Shown here: positions 32,903-44,658 of the stretch, piece by piece
Position numbering within the stretch: position 1 is the first letter of the stretch
Layout: every line of letters starts with the position of its first letter
Source of the DNA: Thamnaconus septentrionalis
Lineage: Eukaryota; Chordata; Actinopteri; Tetraodontiformes; Monacanthidae
Assembly (NCBI GenBank): GCA_009823395.1
Contig: CM020512.1
Location: 2,161,905 to 2,225,904 of the forward strand
DNA: 64,000 nt
Direction: 5' to 3'
Notes under the pieces: generated by a model
Database searches by the model: none
What the model was told of the DNA's origin: nothing
Seen by the model: the letters and a program-made list of their open reading frames with translations, nothing else
Position numbers and translations under genes: made by a program

Positions 32903-32964
<62 letters not shown>

Positions 32965-33809
32965 CGAATTCATGAATTCATGCACGTGTGGTGCAACAGG
33001 GTGCTTATACAGCTAAACAGCATCGCATCTTTATGTGTTTCATGCGTGCACGGTTCTCTGGACCAGATTTCGCGTCATCTACCTTTTGATTCCTCGTCCG
33101 AGTTCTCTGAGCAGCTGTCACTTTTGGCCTTCTCCTCCTTCCTGCTCTCCTTCTCATCCGTCTTCGACAACTGTGCCGTTGTCTCCTGCTGCGTCGTTTT
33201 GCTGCAACTTACTGTCGACTGTGATCCAGGCCCAGCAGAGGTCGCCGAGGGTGTGACAGAGGAAAAGCCCGGGGGAAACTGCTGCTGCTGCTGCTGCTGC
33301 TGCTTCTCACTGTCGTCGTACACCTGGAAACAGCCTTTGGACGAGGTGGCCGTTTGCTCGGGCCGGCAGCTATTGTCTCCGAGCCGGATGTAAGTGGCCG
33401 ACTCTGTTGTTGTCTGTTTCATCTTATTGCTGCCATTCTGATAGAGGCAACAAAACGCCTCCTCTTTGACGTTTCCGCCTGGGAACGAGCAGGGTTGTAA
33501 ACACTGGGCAACAGGTTGCCGGTCCCCGCCGCTTTTGGAGCCCGGCGGGCTCCACGAGGCCAGCTGTGTTGACAGGTAGGGCGCATCCTGGAACGTCACG
33601 CCGCCCGCAAGAGCCTCGTCCCGTTTGTGGAGCAGTGGAGATGGTCCGACCCTCGCAATGTTTCTCATCATTGAATATCCGTAGTCTGCAGCCGCGTGGT
33701 TGTACATTCCAGCGCTGCCGGAATAAGCTTCACTCCTGAAGGAAGATGATCCTCCCATTAAGGAATCCATCAGGAAGTTACCGGGCGCTAAGTTATTCGG
33801 ACACGACAT
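30855..33809 (-). CDS. hoxc10a: Hoxc10a homeobox protein (2 exons, 334 aa)
   Basis: AbdB-class nuclear transcription factor of paralogue group 10, acting in lumbar-level/posterior trunk patterning. Exon 1 is 33083-33809, starting [20 protein letters not shown]. It has conserved group-10 blocks such as [35 protein letters not shown] and a [10 protein letters not shown] segment. A run of eight Gln occurs in the middle (EKQ8F), followed by an acidic [11 protein letters not shown] stretch. The donor is AAA G|GTAGAT. Exon 2 is 30855-31132 after GGTTTAG|AC. The join gives [32 protein letters not shown]; the W is the Hox10 PBX-contact tryptophan. The homeodomain is at about 260-319. The last 15 residues ([15 protein letters not shown]) differ from the usual RENRIRELTxNxxF type ending but keep its length. 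Exons total 1,005 nt, 335 codons with the stop; the intron is 1,950 bp (31133-33082). An in-frame ATG seven codons upstream (33830) is less likely because MSCP is the family start. Confidence 0.95.
31766..31829. repeat. (CA)n microsatellite in hoxc10a intron
   Basis: About 31 CA units; a shorter CA array follows at 31949-31983. Confidence 0.96.
32701..32748. repeat. (TG)n microsatellite in hoxc10a intron
   Basis: 24 TG units ending in a CG run; complementary to the CA array at 32905-32962 about 155 bp away. Confidence 0.97.
32905..32962. repeat. (CA)n microsatellite in hoxc10a intron
   Basis: About 29 CA units, 120 bp from the exon 1 donor and in inverse orientation to the array at 32701-32748. 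Confidence 0.97.
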
Positions 33810-34004
33810 GTTTGCATGGGCCAACAACAATTATTATTTTTTTCTTTTTTTTTCTTTGGTTGGCTTCCAGTCAACTGCTGCTCTGAACTACGCGGGATTA
33901 CACCAGGACAAAAGTGGACAGTAGAATGCTGACATCTTTTGGAAAGGGGTTGCAAGAAAAAAAAATATATATATCAGTAACATTATGGATGCTGGGAGAC
34001 ATGT

Positions 34005-34069
34005 CATGTGATTTTCAGACCAATAGCGTTGTGGAATTGGCCTTGGTGCTCCAGACTGGCGTGACGTCA
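34005..34069 (-). promoter_or_regulatory. hoxc10a proximal promoter boxes (CRE, CCAAT, E-box)
   Basis: About 195-260 bp upstream of the hoxc10a start codon lie a perfect cAMP-response palindrome TGACGTCA (34062-34069), a CCAAT (34020-34024) and a CATGTG E-box (34005-34010). CREB/ATF and NF-Y sites are common in CpG-type promoters. Function is inferred from motif and position only. Confidence 0.45.
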
Positions 34070-36197
34070 TTGCGGTCAAGTTGGTGAAGCTGGAGGTTTT
34101 GGATGGAGCAAGAGCGCCACCTAGCGGCCAAAAGCTGGTAAAGGCATCGGGCCCACGATGCGGGAACAAAGGACTGCTGCCGGATGGGGGGTGTTTACAT
34201 GGCGCTTCCTACGTGGCTATTGACAATCTGTTACTTTTAAAACTTCACAAAATAAAAAGGTGGTTCGTTCGACATCCCGAGGCCAGAAAAGTGAAGTTGA
34301 AGACACGGAGGGTTTGTCAAAACAAGGAGATTTGGGTTTTTTCCTGTGATTTTTTTTTTTTATTATTGTCGTTGCCACGATTTATTAAGGTAAGAAGTAC
34401 ACATGCGTGACCTTAAAAGAAAATGCTGACAAAAACATTCACGTTTAAAATATGGCGTTTTGGTGTTAATGCTGTGAACTAGACTTTTACCTTGTGCGGT
34501 GTTGTGTAATAACTTCAAATTTGAACGCACGCTTTTGTGTTTGACCTAAATTTGCATTGTATAATTTTTTTTAACCGTCTGTAACTTTTTAGTTGAACCC
34601 TACTTCTTTCAGTAGTTGTGTAAATTAAAGTCAAATGCCTTTTACTTTTTTTTAACGCTTTATCGCAACATTTTAAAGGAAAACCCTTTATTCAATTTTA
34701 CAAAATTTACATCACATTGCATTTATTTACTATTAACTCGGTCTGACTAACTCGTGGCGAACTTGGCTGTTTTTGGTGCTTATATAATGGCACCAAAATT
34801 ATTCAAAGTTATTTTCGTGACATGGAATAAAAAAAAAAAAGAAAATATCGAGCATAGAACAGTTACAAGCATAGTCTTTTTTAACTCCACGAAGTTTGTT
34901 ATAGTCTAATTAAGAACCTATTGTACTCATGCTTTTTGATTGTAAAAAAAAAAAAATGTATTGAAACATTATATGGTTTAAACTCATCATAATTCACCAA
35001 CAAAGTACTTCTTTTTAATTGCTATTTATTTTATACTTTTGTCTTCTCGTTCAGACGGAGAAGAATTCATTTTTTAATTTTTCTTTTTTTCGTCCCCATC
35101 AAGGGATTTAATTGGGCCTTTTACAAATACAATTGTGTATATGTATGTATCTGTTGGCTTTTCCGTGGTTCTCAGAATTGAGAGGGCTATTTCCAGACGT
35201 TAAAGTGAAATTTTAATTGAAATTTAGCTTTAAAAAAAAGTATTGTTAACGGCGCAGCGGTAGCAACCGACCATCGCTGTTGACACGATGCAACATCGCA
35301 GTGGATAGGACAAAATTAGAGCCGCCGGTACTCGGTGCTGCGGTACCCAAAGTGACTTTCAAGTACACAAAGCATAATTTGAAACGACACATTTAAAACA
35401 GCCAGAAAAACTTTGGTCTTTGTGTGACAGGCCTAAAAGCCCCTAGCAAAATGTTCAAAACGTTGCTGCGAGTAGCCCAGTGTGACCTTAATAATCCGTT
35501 TTCCTGGATTTCTCCTGATATAATTAAGTTGTTTTACGGCCCACATGACACATTTATTTCCTCAGTCTCCGCACTGGATACAGTGCGGGGGAAGGAGGAG
35601 GGGGATTCCTGTATTATATGCTGTGTTCTTCTGCTACTGCAGTGTTCTTTCTCTGCAGCAGGACATTCGACCAAACGCTGCGGCGGCAGGGAAGTCACGC
35701 GCCCCTCCACACACTAAAAACATGAAGGGTCGTGTAATATTAAGCTCTGATGCCGAGGAAAACCGGAAGCCAAACAATGTTACGATTATATTGTGCACAT
35801 AGCCCAAAGCGCAAACGCATTTCTTCTTGCTTTAAACCCGAAAGTGCCAAATGATGTATGCTGCATTGTGCATACGTCACAAGGCGCTGCTTTGTCTTAG
35901 TTTGGTATGTATGTAAGCCCGATGGTCACCGCGCAGCAGAGGGTGCGGACGTCATTTAGGTGCAAAACACGTTGTCTTCTTTTCCCTGCAGTGCAATGTT
36001 GCGTTTGGAAGCTTAAAATCGTGTTCGAGAATCGCGAGAAAACCGCAACGAAAAATGCTCTCGTGTCCTCTAGATGAGCAAGAGCGTGAGGAGCATGCGC
36101 AGCTCTCTTGTTTGTCTGTCCGTCTGTGTCCAGTTCACACTCATTTTCAAAGGCAAGGCCATGATTTAGTCTGCTATCAACATGTATCTTCCAATGC

Positions 36198-36198
<1 letters not shown>

Positions 36199-36288
<90 letters not shown>
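36199..36288. repeat. Compound (TG)n(GA)n microsatellite
   Basis: About 23 TG units run directly into about 21 GA units. Confidence 0.97.
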
Positions 36289-36290
<2 letters not shown>

Positions 36291-37710
36291 TTTCAAGATG
36301 AAGAAGAATTTGTTCATAACAAGAATAGAAATAATAATAAAAAATTGTATTTGCTTGAATTAAGGTGAAATAAATGTCGTTCATACATTATACGTGTTTG
36401 TGATCATTCTTCATTCTCTATACTCGGCATTTGCTCAGTTTACTGATTAATAATCAATAAATGATGTGCAACTTATTATTTAAAAAAATATATTTAAGTT
36501 GATATGAAAAGTAAAATAAGAAAACCACTAAGGACAGGGAAATTGCGTGTTTGTTATCAGCCTCACGAAGACCAAACATGTCACGACAGAAACGAGTTAC
36601 CAAGCTGGTGATATTGGGCTAATATAATTTTGCAGTAAGGTGAAGAGTTTTTTTTTTTGTTTGTTTTTTTTAAACAAGAAAAGCTTTTTTTTTTTAATGT
36701 TTGGAATAAAATATATTGTGTGTATTAGTTTCACTCTAGGTCGTTTTTCGAGCCACGTAGACAAAATCGGCATCGTGTGGAGAGCACAAACTCCCAAGCG
36801 CACCCAAATTATTCAGTCACACACACACACACACACACACGGCTTTATGACACATTCACACCTATGCTGCAGGCTGTCTCCATTTCAGCACACAAGCACA
36901 AAACGCCACGAACACGTGATCACGCTGTAATCTGCTCTGAGCTCCAAATAATGCTCACATTTCATACAGGGCACGGAGCACATTGTGATGTTACACAAAA
37001 ATACACAAAGCATGTGATGATTTCACAGAGCAGGGAGTTGAGAGGTGGAAAAAAAAATGGTGTTATGTAATTAACCTGAAATAAGAGGGACGGACTGGTT
37101 GGAATGTCACGCACCTATTTTGTTGCAGGTGGGACAGTTTGGCGTTTATTACAGACCGTGCGGTGGGAGAGATCATTGGGGACTGACAGACGGAATAATT
37201 AGGGCAGTCTGAGTGAGAATGGAACAGTTCATAACACAGGCCAGTTTGTGAGGTGGCATTTTCTGCCAGCGCTGTCATGGCTTTCATGAGGACTTTTCCA
37301 TTTTCTCAGTGGAAAGGTCCAATTAAACAGATGTACAATAATTTAAGTAACTACAAAAATGTATTTGTAGCCAGAAGCATTTAAAAAAATAAAAATCGTT
37401 TTTAATTTCCGATGATGTCACACATGTATTTGATTTACGCGTTTAACGCAAAACATACACTATTTACTATTCTAACTAAAATAAATATCCGGAACAACAA
37501 AAACGCAAAACAAAAGCAAACACAACACACAGTTTGCCAAAATGTAAAATGTATGTGTGTGTGATATATATAGACACATTTTATTTTCCGTATTATATTG
37601 TATAGGTTATGGCTGAATTAAGTTCATTCCGTCTTTTCTTGCAATTACTTACTTTCTCTTTCTGAGCTATAAGAACCAACGACAAAGTAAATGTATAGTT
37701 TGGGGTTAGG

Positions 37711-37747
37711 TTGGGTAGAGTCAAATTAACTATTTGGCTCTACCCAA
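37711..37747. repeat. 16-bp inverted repeat (5-nt loop)
   Basis: TTGGGTAGAGTCAAAT (37711-37726) and ATTTGGCTCTACCCAA (37732-37747) pair fully except for one G-T wobble, around the loop TAACT. No family is recognised. Confidence 0.85.
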
Positions 37748-40700
37748 GGAAATTCCTCAGCGTGCGCTGTCACACACAAACGCAGATGATCAGGACACTA
37801 TTTTCAATTGGTCTTTGTGCTTGCCGGAACGTCAGTCGACATTTTGGCCGCTAAATTGTCCTCCAATTAACTTCCAACCCTGGAGGGTTTAATTATATTG
37901 CAAACAGGTATGCTAAGGTTGCCCACTGCTGCGGGAGTGAAGCCCTGGGAGCGCGCTGCCGTATTGTTCTAATCAGTAGCCAGTGGGGCGACACAACTAA
38001 TTTGTTCCTGGTTGCCACAAATATCCCTCTTTTTTGGTGGGATAATGTTCTTGTTTTCTGCAGGCACCCTTGGTGCAGCAACTCAATTCGGAAAATTCAA
38101 AGCGCCAAAATTGCGAGGAAAAAAAAAAGGTCCTCAGTAATAAATAATGACAAGCATTTCGTATTGGCAACAGCGTTGACACGTTAGAACGCGCCATTCA
38201 TACACCTGCTGCCTTATTTAACTTAAAACCAGGATAAATTTTCAATCGGGGTATTTGGTTAAACAAATATTTCAGTCCGGCGTCATTCTGAGGGTTGTTT
38301 GGTTGCAAGCACGTTGCAAAAGCTCGTTTTACAGCGTCGAACTGTTTTATAGCCCTATAGAACAGGATAGGTGCTGAGATGTGACCAGTATACTGTAGTA
38401 TAAAACCATTCAATAGCCTATAACCCCCCCACTGATTAGTATCTGCGGAGAGAGAAAGAAAGAGGGGGGGACAGAAAGAATTTTCCACGTATGTTAAAAA
38501 ACACAACAGCAAAAACACCAAATTACAAATTTTAGAAGCTTTTACTTTAATTATTTCAAATTGTCTCTTTCATTAAAAGGTGGCATTAACCATCAAAACA
38601 ATTTCCATTAATTAGAGTATAGCAACTTTCTGTCTGTATAAAATATTTCACATCTTTACAAGCTTTTTTATATTTTAGTTGTTAATTTAAGTGCCAAGAT
38701 GAAAAAAATCAGCCCATTGCGTTTTTATGTTATTTAGCAAGTATAGCCGTGATGCTTTATGTTGCTGCGCTATTTTAGTTAGCTTGATGGGCCTTCGGTA
38801 ATAATCTTAGCGCTTTCATTACGACAGCGCGCTATGCCCGCACTGGAGGAGCAAATATGATTTGTTTATAGCAAGGACGGGCCCCATGGATAAAATAGAA
38901 TTAAGCCTTATTGTCCACGGTACCTGATATGAGAACTGGGATTCTTAAGAGCGCTTTCTTCAATTGAATTTTCTTTTTCTTTTTGTTTATGCAATGGCAC
39001 CGGGCTGCGTCATCTATCCCTCTTGGCCAGCCGCGTCCACATAAAACACACACAGACGCACCGCCATTTTCCTTCGGCACAACACAAATCCGGCACAATC
39101 CGGGCTGAAGCGTGACAGCAGCTGCGCTCCTCTGTCACGCATCAGAGTTCGTCTCTATAATAATAGTGCTCTGATGTCACCAAGGCGCCCATCAGAAGAG
39201 AGAGGAGGCTTCTTTATTTTTTCTTTTTTTTCAGGATTCCGGCGAGGAAACAAAACTTGCAACAAGGGGCGAGAGATTCCTGGGCCCCCGTGTGGCTGAA
39301 GTACAAAATTTGCAGGAGTCTGTGTTGTGTTGGTGACGTTGTGTGTTGGTTGGGAGAAACCAAGGCTACAAATTACCCACCGTCACCGTCCCAGGGCCAA
39401 GGTTGGTGGGTGTGGCGTGAGACGAGCTGCCGCAGCCTTGATCTCCGCGGGTGTGCATCGCCGTTCCTTTGTCCCGGCGGCATATACGCAGAGTGACCCT
39501 GATCTCAATTCGGGCTCTGGGGGGGGGGGCTTATGCAAAACAACTCGTGGGTCACATGGTATCGCCCTCCTGTCCCATTTGACATGAGCCCAGTGGCGCT
39601 TTTATAAGAAAAGAAAAAAAACTTGACAACAGATGTGGAAACTCGTGTCTGGCATTGCGAGATTCCCCTCAGATTGTTGTTGAACAGACAACCAACGTCC
39701 ACGACCAACGTCTGTCGTCCCCCCCGTTACAAGTCCCGCACCAAAATATTGGTTATTTCTTTGTTTTGTTTTGTTTTTTTATAGAATACAAACATGTTTT
39801 AAAAAGCCTCATGCGTGAAAACGTACACATTTTACAGGGACAATAAAGTGTATTTACTGGGCGTGCTAAAGCTGGCAAAGTTACCTGCTGTAGTTTAATG
39901 CGAGGGGTCAAAGTTGGCCTCTGTACACATTCCATTTTCTGTTCCCACTCACTCTCATTGGTCCGTTCCGTCGCCGCAACACATTTCCGGGCTAAAGGGG
40001 CTCCTTGATTCCACTTTATTGCGGCGGGTTAAAGGTGAAGGCCTTGACATTATTGAAGTTCAAAGACTACATTTAATTATAAATTGTAGTTAATGCGCAC
40101 GTGCAATTATCATGCGCACGGGCCGGATGAGCGCGCGCGCACACACAAGGAACGACATACAAATGTGTTCACATGTGAGGACAAAATGGAACACGACACT
40201 TGTGATCTCCTCTATCTGTGTCTCGTTACCACCCTGAACACGTGGTACAAATAAGTCAACAATTATTGATACAAAACCGATGTGCTGAAATCGGTTTGGA
40301 GTCACACCAGATAAAGGAGGCTTTTATTGCAGACACTTGGCGACGGGAAGACGTATGAACGGGTAAAATTATATATATATATATATACATATATATCTTT
40401 AAGTTGCATATACATTTGGGAAAAATTCACAAATTATTATATTTTTTTCTTTTTCTTTTCTTTTTCTTTTTCTTTTTTGTGAGGGGGCGCGGTCATCTTT
40501 ACGGTTAGAACAATGGTTGAAATTACGCCTGTGTGCACAGGAGGGGGTTGGGGCTGTCCGAGTTCAAATCCTTCGGCAAGTTGAACCCCCTTTTCTCGGA
40601 CGTCCAGTCTTGCTTGTTTACTATTTACTGCGGAAGTGAAGGCCATTCCCCCACGAACAGACGGTGCAATTAAGAGAAAAAAATAGCCATTCAGTGCCTG

Positions 40701-42008
40701 AGCCTTTATGGCAGTGTCTAGACTACAAGAGTGGCGATTCCATTTAGTGGGCACTAAAAGAGCTTATCATTCCCTTGTCTTGTTCTACTGCGCCACCAAG
40801 ATACGTATAGGCTCAACCTACATCCTTGTTCAAAAAAAAAAATTCAACGTGGCCTTTAAAGTGTCATGCAACTGCAAAATAAGAGGACGAAAATCCGACG
40901 CCCACTGAGTTTCCCAACTGCCATAGCAAACATGTGCATCACCACTCTGAGCTGGCCTTAAACACAAGTTTGAACTGAGCTAATGGTATGCACGTGAGGC
41001 GCGCACTTTTAAGCTTAAACACACATTAATGAGCGCTCGCGATTTTTTTTCCCGAAAGCGCCCAGGTTGCGGCAGTCAAGAGTGGGTATGCGGAGTTACA
41101 ATGGGGCAAAAAATAGCACAAAACCTTTCATTTTTTTGTACCTATATGATTCTGTTTATTTCATATGTATTATATTAATGATACACAGGCCAGCAAATCT
41201 GTTCCTCCTCTCTGGAATCCAAAAAGCACCCAAAAGTTTTAAAGCGAAATAATTTAACGAGTAAGGGGCGTTAAAGCTGTTAAGGTTTCGTATTTTAAAG
41301 TGTACTGAAAATAGCAGCAGGGATAGAGGAAAGAAAACAAAACAAACAAAAATAGTCAACATACGCCTATTTACAGTCACGAACGCACATTGCATAGGCT
41401 ACTCTGTACATGGTGGAGGTGGTTTGTGGCGGAAGGGGTTATACTTTCACAGATTGGACGTCACAGTTCTCAATGGTGAAAAAATAATGGCAGCCAGGCG
41501 GATTTTTCTTGAACCTGTTCAGACTCCGGTCGGGAAATAATTAGATCAAGGTAAGCTATGTACAAAGACCAGAGAGGGAAGGAGATGGGAGAAGAGCTAA
41601 ACGTTGTCCGCGCAATAAGGATTCAAATTGTTTACATATGATATATATTTTTTTACCACTATCTTTTTTATGTCTATATGAACAATTGAATAAACACTAT
41701 GGACGAGTCGTGATAAATAGAGGGTCATAATCAAGAACAGCATAGTATAAATGATTTTTTTTCTAACCACATAGGGCCTTTTAAGGGTGGAACCAGCTAG
41801 AAATTCACCGTCGCTCGGTGGGCAATACGAAAGAGCGTCGACGTTCGTCCCGTGCAGGCCTATTACTCCCACTGTCCACTTTAACATTGCACTGTTGCTG
41901 ATCTGGGCTCCTTTACAAAACGGTTATGCCCCCCAGCATTACAACTGCAGGGCGAGATGAAGCGATGAGGCCTTAATGTCACTGCCCGAGACGCTGGTCG
42001 GCTCGCGC

Positions 42009-42738
42009 TCACAAGAGGGGGTTTCCGGAGAAGTACTGCAGGCGATCTCTGCTCAGCTTCTTCTCTTTCATTCTCCTGTTCTGGAACCAGATTTTGACCT
42101 GGCGGTCGGTGAGGTTCAGCATTCGCGAGAGCTGCAGCCGTTTCTCCTTGTTGATGTAAACGTTAAAGAAGAATTCCCTCTCCAGCTCGCGAATCTGAAA
42201 CTTGGAGTACGGACACCGCTTCTTCCTGGTGCGGGGAGTGCCTGGACAACACAAAACACACAGAATTTACTCGGTCTATTTAATCCAAAATAGACACGGA
42301 AATTAACGGCAACATTTTCACCATATGAAACGCCGACTTACTCGCAACGGCTTTGCTCAATGACAACATTTCAGTCGACGGACGTGGCTGAGGCTCTCGG
42401 ATAAACCAGCCATAAAGAGTGTTAAATATCCGAAACACTCGGAGGAAATCATATCCTCTTACAGCCTCTAAGTACGTGTTTATCTGTTATAAATATACAA
42501 CAACAAAAGTATTTTAGCGCATTATGTGCGCCACATTCCCCCGGAGCTAAACCAACTATTTACACAATCTTTTGGCAGTGGGCTGAAATGCCCCCCCACC
42601 GACCCCTCTATCACCACCACCACCCCTCACTTTGAATGACGTATGGAATATGTATAGCGACTTATCAAACAGGTGACCGACCGGTTTGAATTAGATTTTT
42701 CTGACAGTCGCCTTTGTGTGGAATAGGGGCCAAGAGCA

Positions 42739-42833
<95 letters not shown>

Positions 42834-43183
42834 TAGCTGCAGTGTGTTGCGGCTAATACACCCAGAGTGAAGGCTACACCTAAACTGGAGGGCAGCAGGA
42901 AAACAAAACAACAAACGCTTAAAAATCAGGCTGATTTTAGGGTTCATGCAGAAGCCAAACAATAAAACAAAAACACTACAGTTGCTCAAAGTGTGCATGC
43001 AAGTATTTAGTTGACTGTCAAGACTGCAAAAATTAAATCTCGACGGACTGGAAGCTATACTACTACTTTCAGGGCTCTAAGTGAGAATACTGCATCATGA
43101 CACATTTTTACATTTTTTACAGGCGAAGCTGGACACTCCATTGCCCAGCAGCAATTCCCTTTTCAATTATCGATAATAATCAT

Positions 43184-43237
<54 letters not shown>

Positions 43238-43268
43238 CAAATAGATAGATAGATAGACAAATAGATAG

Positions 43269-43340
<72 letters not shown>

Positions 43341-43931
43341 TGATGGATAGATATTTAATTGTAAGGTGTGTAATACTATATGCAGCATGCAAACCACTTG
43401 TCAAAGGGGGAAAAAATCAGCAGACGCCAAAAGCAATGTTCTGCCCAATTGGTTTTTACCCTCGACAGCCCGACGAAGGAAAAAAAAATCCCTTAAAATG
43501 GCAAACGCAAGTTCACGATCAAAGTTAACATTTGTCACAATAGCTTTTCTCTTAAAAATTTTCACAGACTAGCACCAATCGAGGCGTCCGCGTTATAACG
43601 TCCCCCCCTTTTGTCAAAGTGCTTTCCCATCGTAAAAATTCTTCCCGTTGCAAGAAAGAGCTTTGTAGGGTTATAATAAAATCCTTTGAATGCTTATAAA
43701 ACTTCACATAAAATCTGACCGACAAAACACCGGGCGAGTCCCCTTAACCTTCCCCCCATTTTACAGCTCCGGCGTTACCTACTCGAGTGGCTGCTCTTGC
43801 CGGCGGTGCCGTCCTTGGCTGTCGCGGAAGACGAACAAGAGCCCGAATTCGTGTGTTCCTCCTCGTCGTCCGCGTCCTTTTCCTGCTCCGGAGCGCCGGC
43901 GAGGGCGACCGACGCTTGCTGCTGTCGCTGC

Positions 43932-43969
<38 letters not shown>

Positions 43970-44536
43970 CGGAGAGTCGCTTTCCAGCTTCCCCCCCTCG
44001 CCCTTTTGTAAACAATTGTCCGACTGATTGTCCGCGCTGCTGCAGTACGCCGTCTCAAAGAAGCGGTCGAAACCTTGAGGGAGGACGTTGTTCTTGCCCA
44101 CGCCGGAGTAAAAACCTGTGGACGGGTGATTGGATCCGGGATGGGTGTGATGGTGATGGTGGTGGCTGTACACGCTCTCGTTCTTCATGAGCATTTCTGT
44201 CATGGTGGATGGTGGAAGACAGTCCCTATGCACCAGGTCCTCTCCCGAGTAGCACGACGCGTAGTTGCTCCTGTGGTGCCATTTAGTCGCCGGGTCCAAG
44301 CCGTATGAAACTTCCCGCACCGGCTGCACTTGAGAGAGATTTGTGGAATAAGGGTAGCTGATTTGCCGGGACGTGGCCTGTGGAAGAAACGAGGAGACGG
44401 CAGAAAACTCGGGGACGTAGTAAGTGCAGCTGGGGAGGTAGATGTTGGACGCACAGCCCGTTCTGTCCCCAAACTCGGATGTCCGGTCTTTGCGCGTCTG
44501 GGAGCAGAAGTTGCCCAAATTCACCGAGTTAAACAT
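42009..44536 (-). CDS. hoxc11a: Hoxc11a homeobox protein (2 exons, 328 aa)
   Basis: AbdB-class nuclear transcription factor of paralogue group 11, acting in sacral/caudal patterning. Exon 1 is 43783-44536 and begins [18 protein letters not shown], followed by the group-11 blocks [35 protein letters not shown] and [12 protein letters not shown]. It also has a six-His run, and Q14-R-Q3 near its end where mammals have an Ala/Glu-rich segment. The donor is TCG A|GTAGGT. A second GTAACG four bases further would break the frame. Exon 2 is 42009-42241 after TTGTCCAG|GC. The join gives [17 protein letters not shown]. The homeodomain is at about residues 256-315, followed by the conserved tail [13 protein letters not shown]. 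Exons total 987 nt, 329 codons with the stop; the intron is 1,541 bp (42242-43782). A CACGTG lies about 117 bp upstream of the start. Confidence 0.97.
42741..42831. repeat. Compound (CT)n(CG)n(CA)n microsatellite in hoxc11a intron
   Basis: About 26 CT units, a short CG run, then about 14 CA units, 500 bp into the hoxc11a intron from exon 2. Confidence 0.97.
43184..43352. repeat. (GATA)n tetranucleotide microsatellite in hoxc11a intron
   Basis: About 40 GATA/TAGA units with two AGACAAAT interruptions, giving a partly duplicated internal structure. GATA-type arrays are highly length-variable. Confidence 0.97.
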
Positions 44537-44652
44537 CTTCCTCTCTCCTTACTGCGTTCTATAAGATAGGTGTTTTGGATACGAGCTGCCGCAGACGGGA
44601 AAAAATTTGGGAAGGCGAGATGACGCGCAATCCGTCTAAGTCGCCCCGCGGA

Positions 44653-44658
44653 CACGTG
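44653..44658 (-). promoter_or_regulatory. hoxc11a proximal CACGTG box
   Basis: CACGTG about 117 bp upstream of the hoxc11a start codon, in the context GGACACGTGATCG. It is near-identical in core and similar in position to the boxes before hoxc9a and hoxc12a. Confidence 0.45.

Larger units (their letters stand above)
33810..42008. other. Spacer between hoxc10a and hoxc11a
   Basis: 8.2 kb with no recognisable gene. 33840-34070 is the likely hoxc10a promoter (CATGTG 34005-34010, CCAAT 34020-34024, TGACGTCA 34062-34069). 34330-35260 is AT-rich. 36199-36288 is a TG/GA microsatellite. 37711-37747 is a strong hairpin. 38800-38900 and 37850-37910 are complex, non-repetitive stretches with homeodomain-like sites (ATTTGTTTATAGC, GGATAAAATAGAATTAAG, TTTAATTATATTG). 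The end below 42008 is hoxc11a 3' UTR with a possible AATAAA at 41155-41160 (minus strand). Confidence 0.5.

Noticed and set aside
32966..32979. 14-bp palindrome GAATTCATGAATTC next to the hoxc10a intron CA array
   Set aside because: It is short, AT-rich and explained by a small tandem of GAATTCAT-like units at the microsatellite edge; no functional hint.
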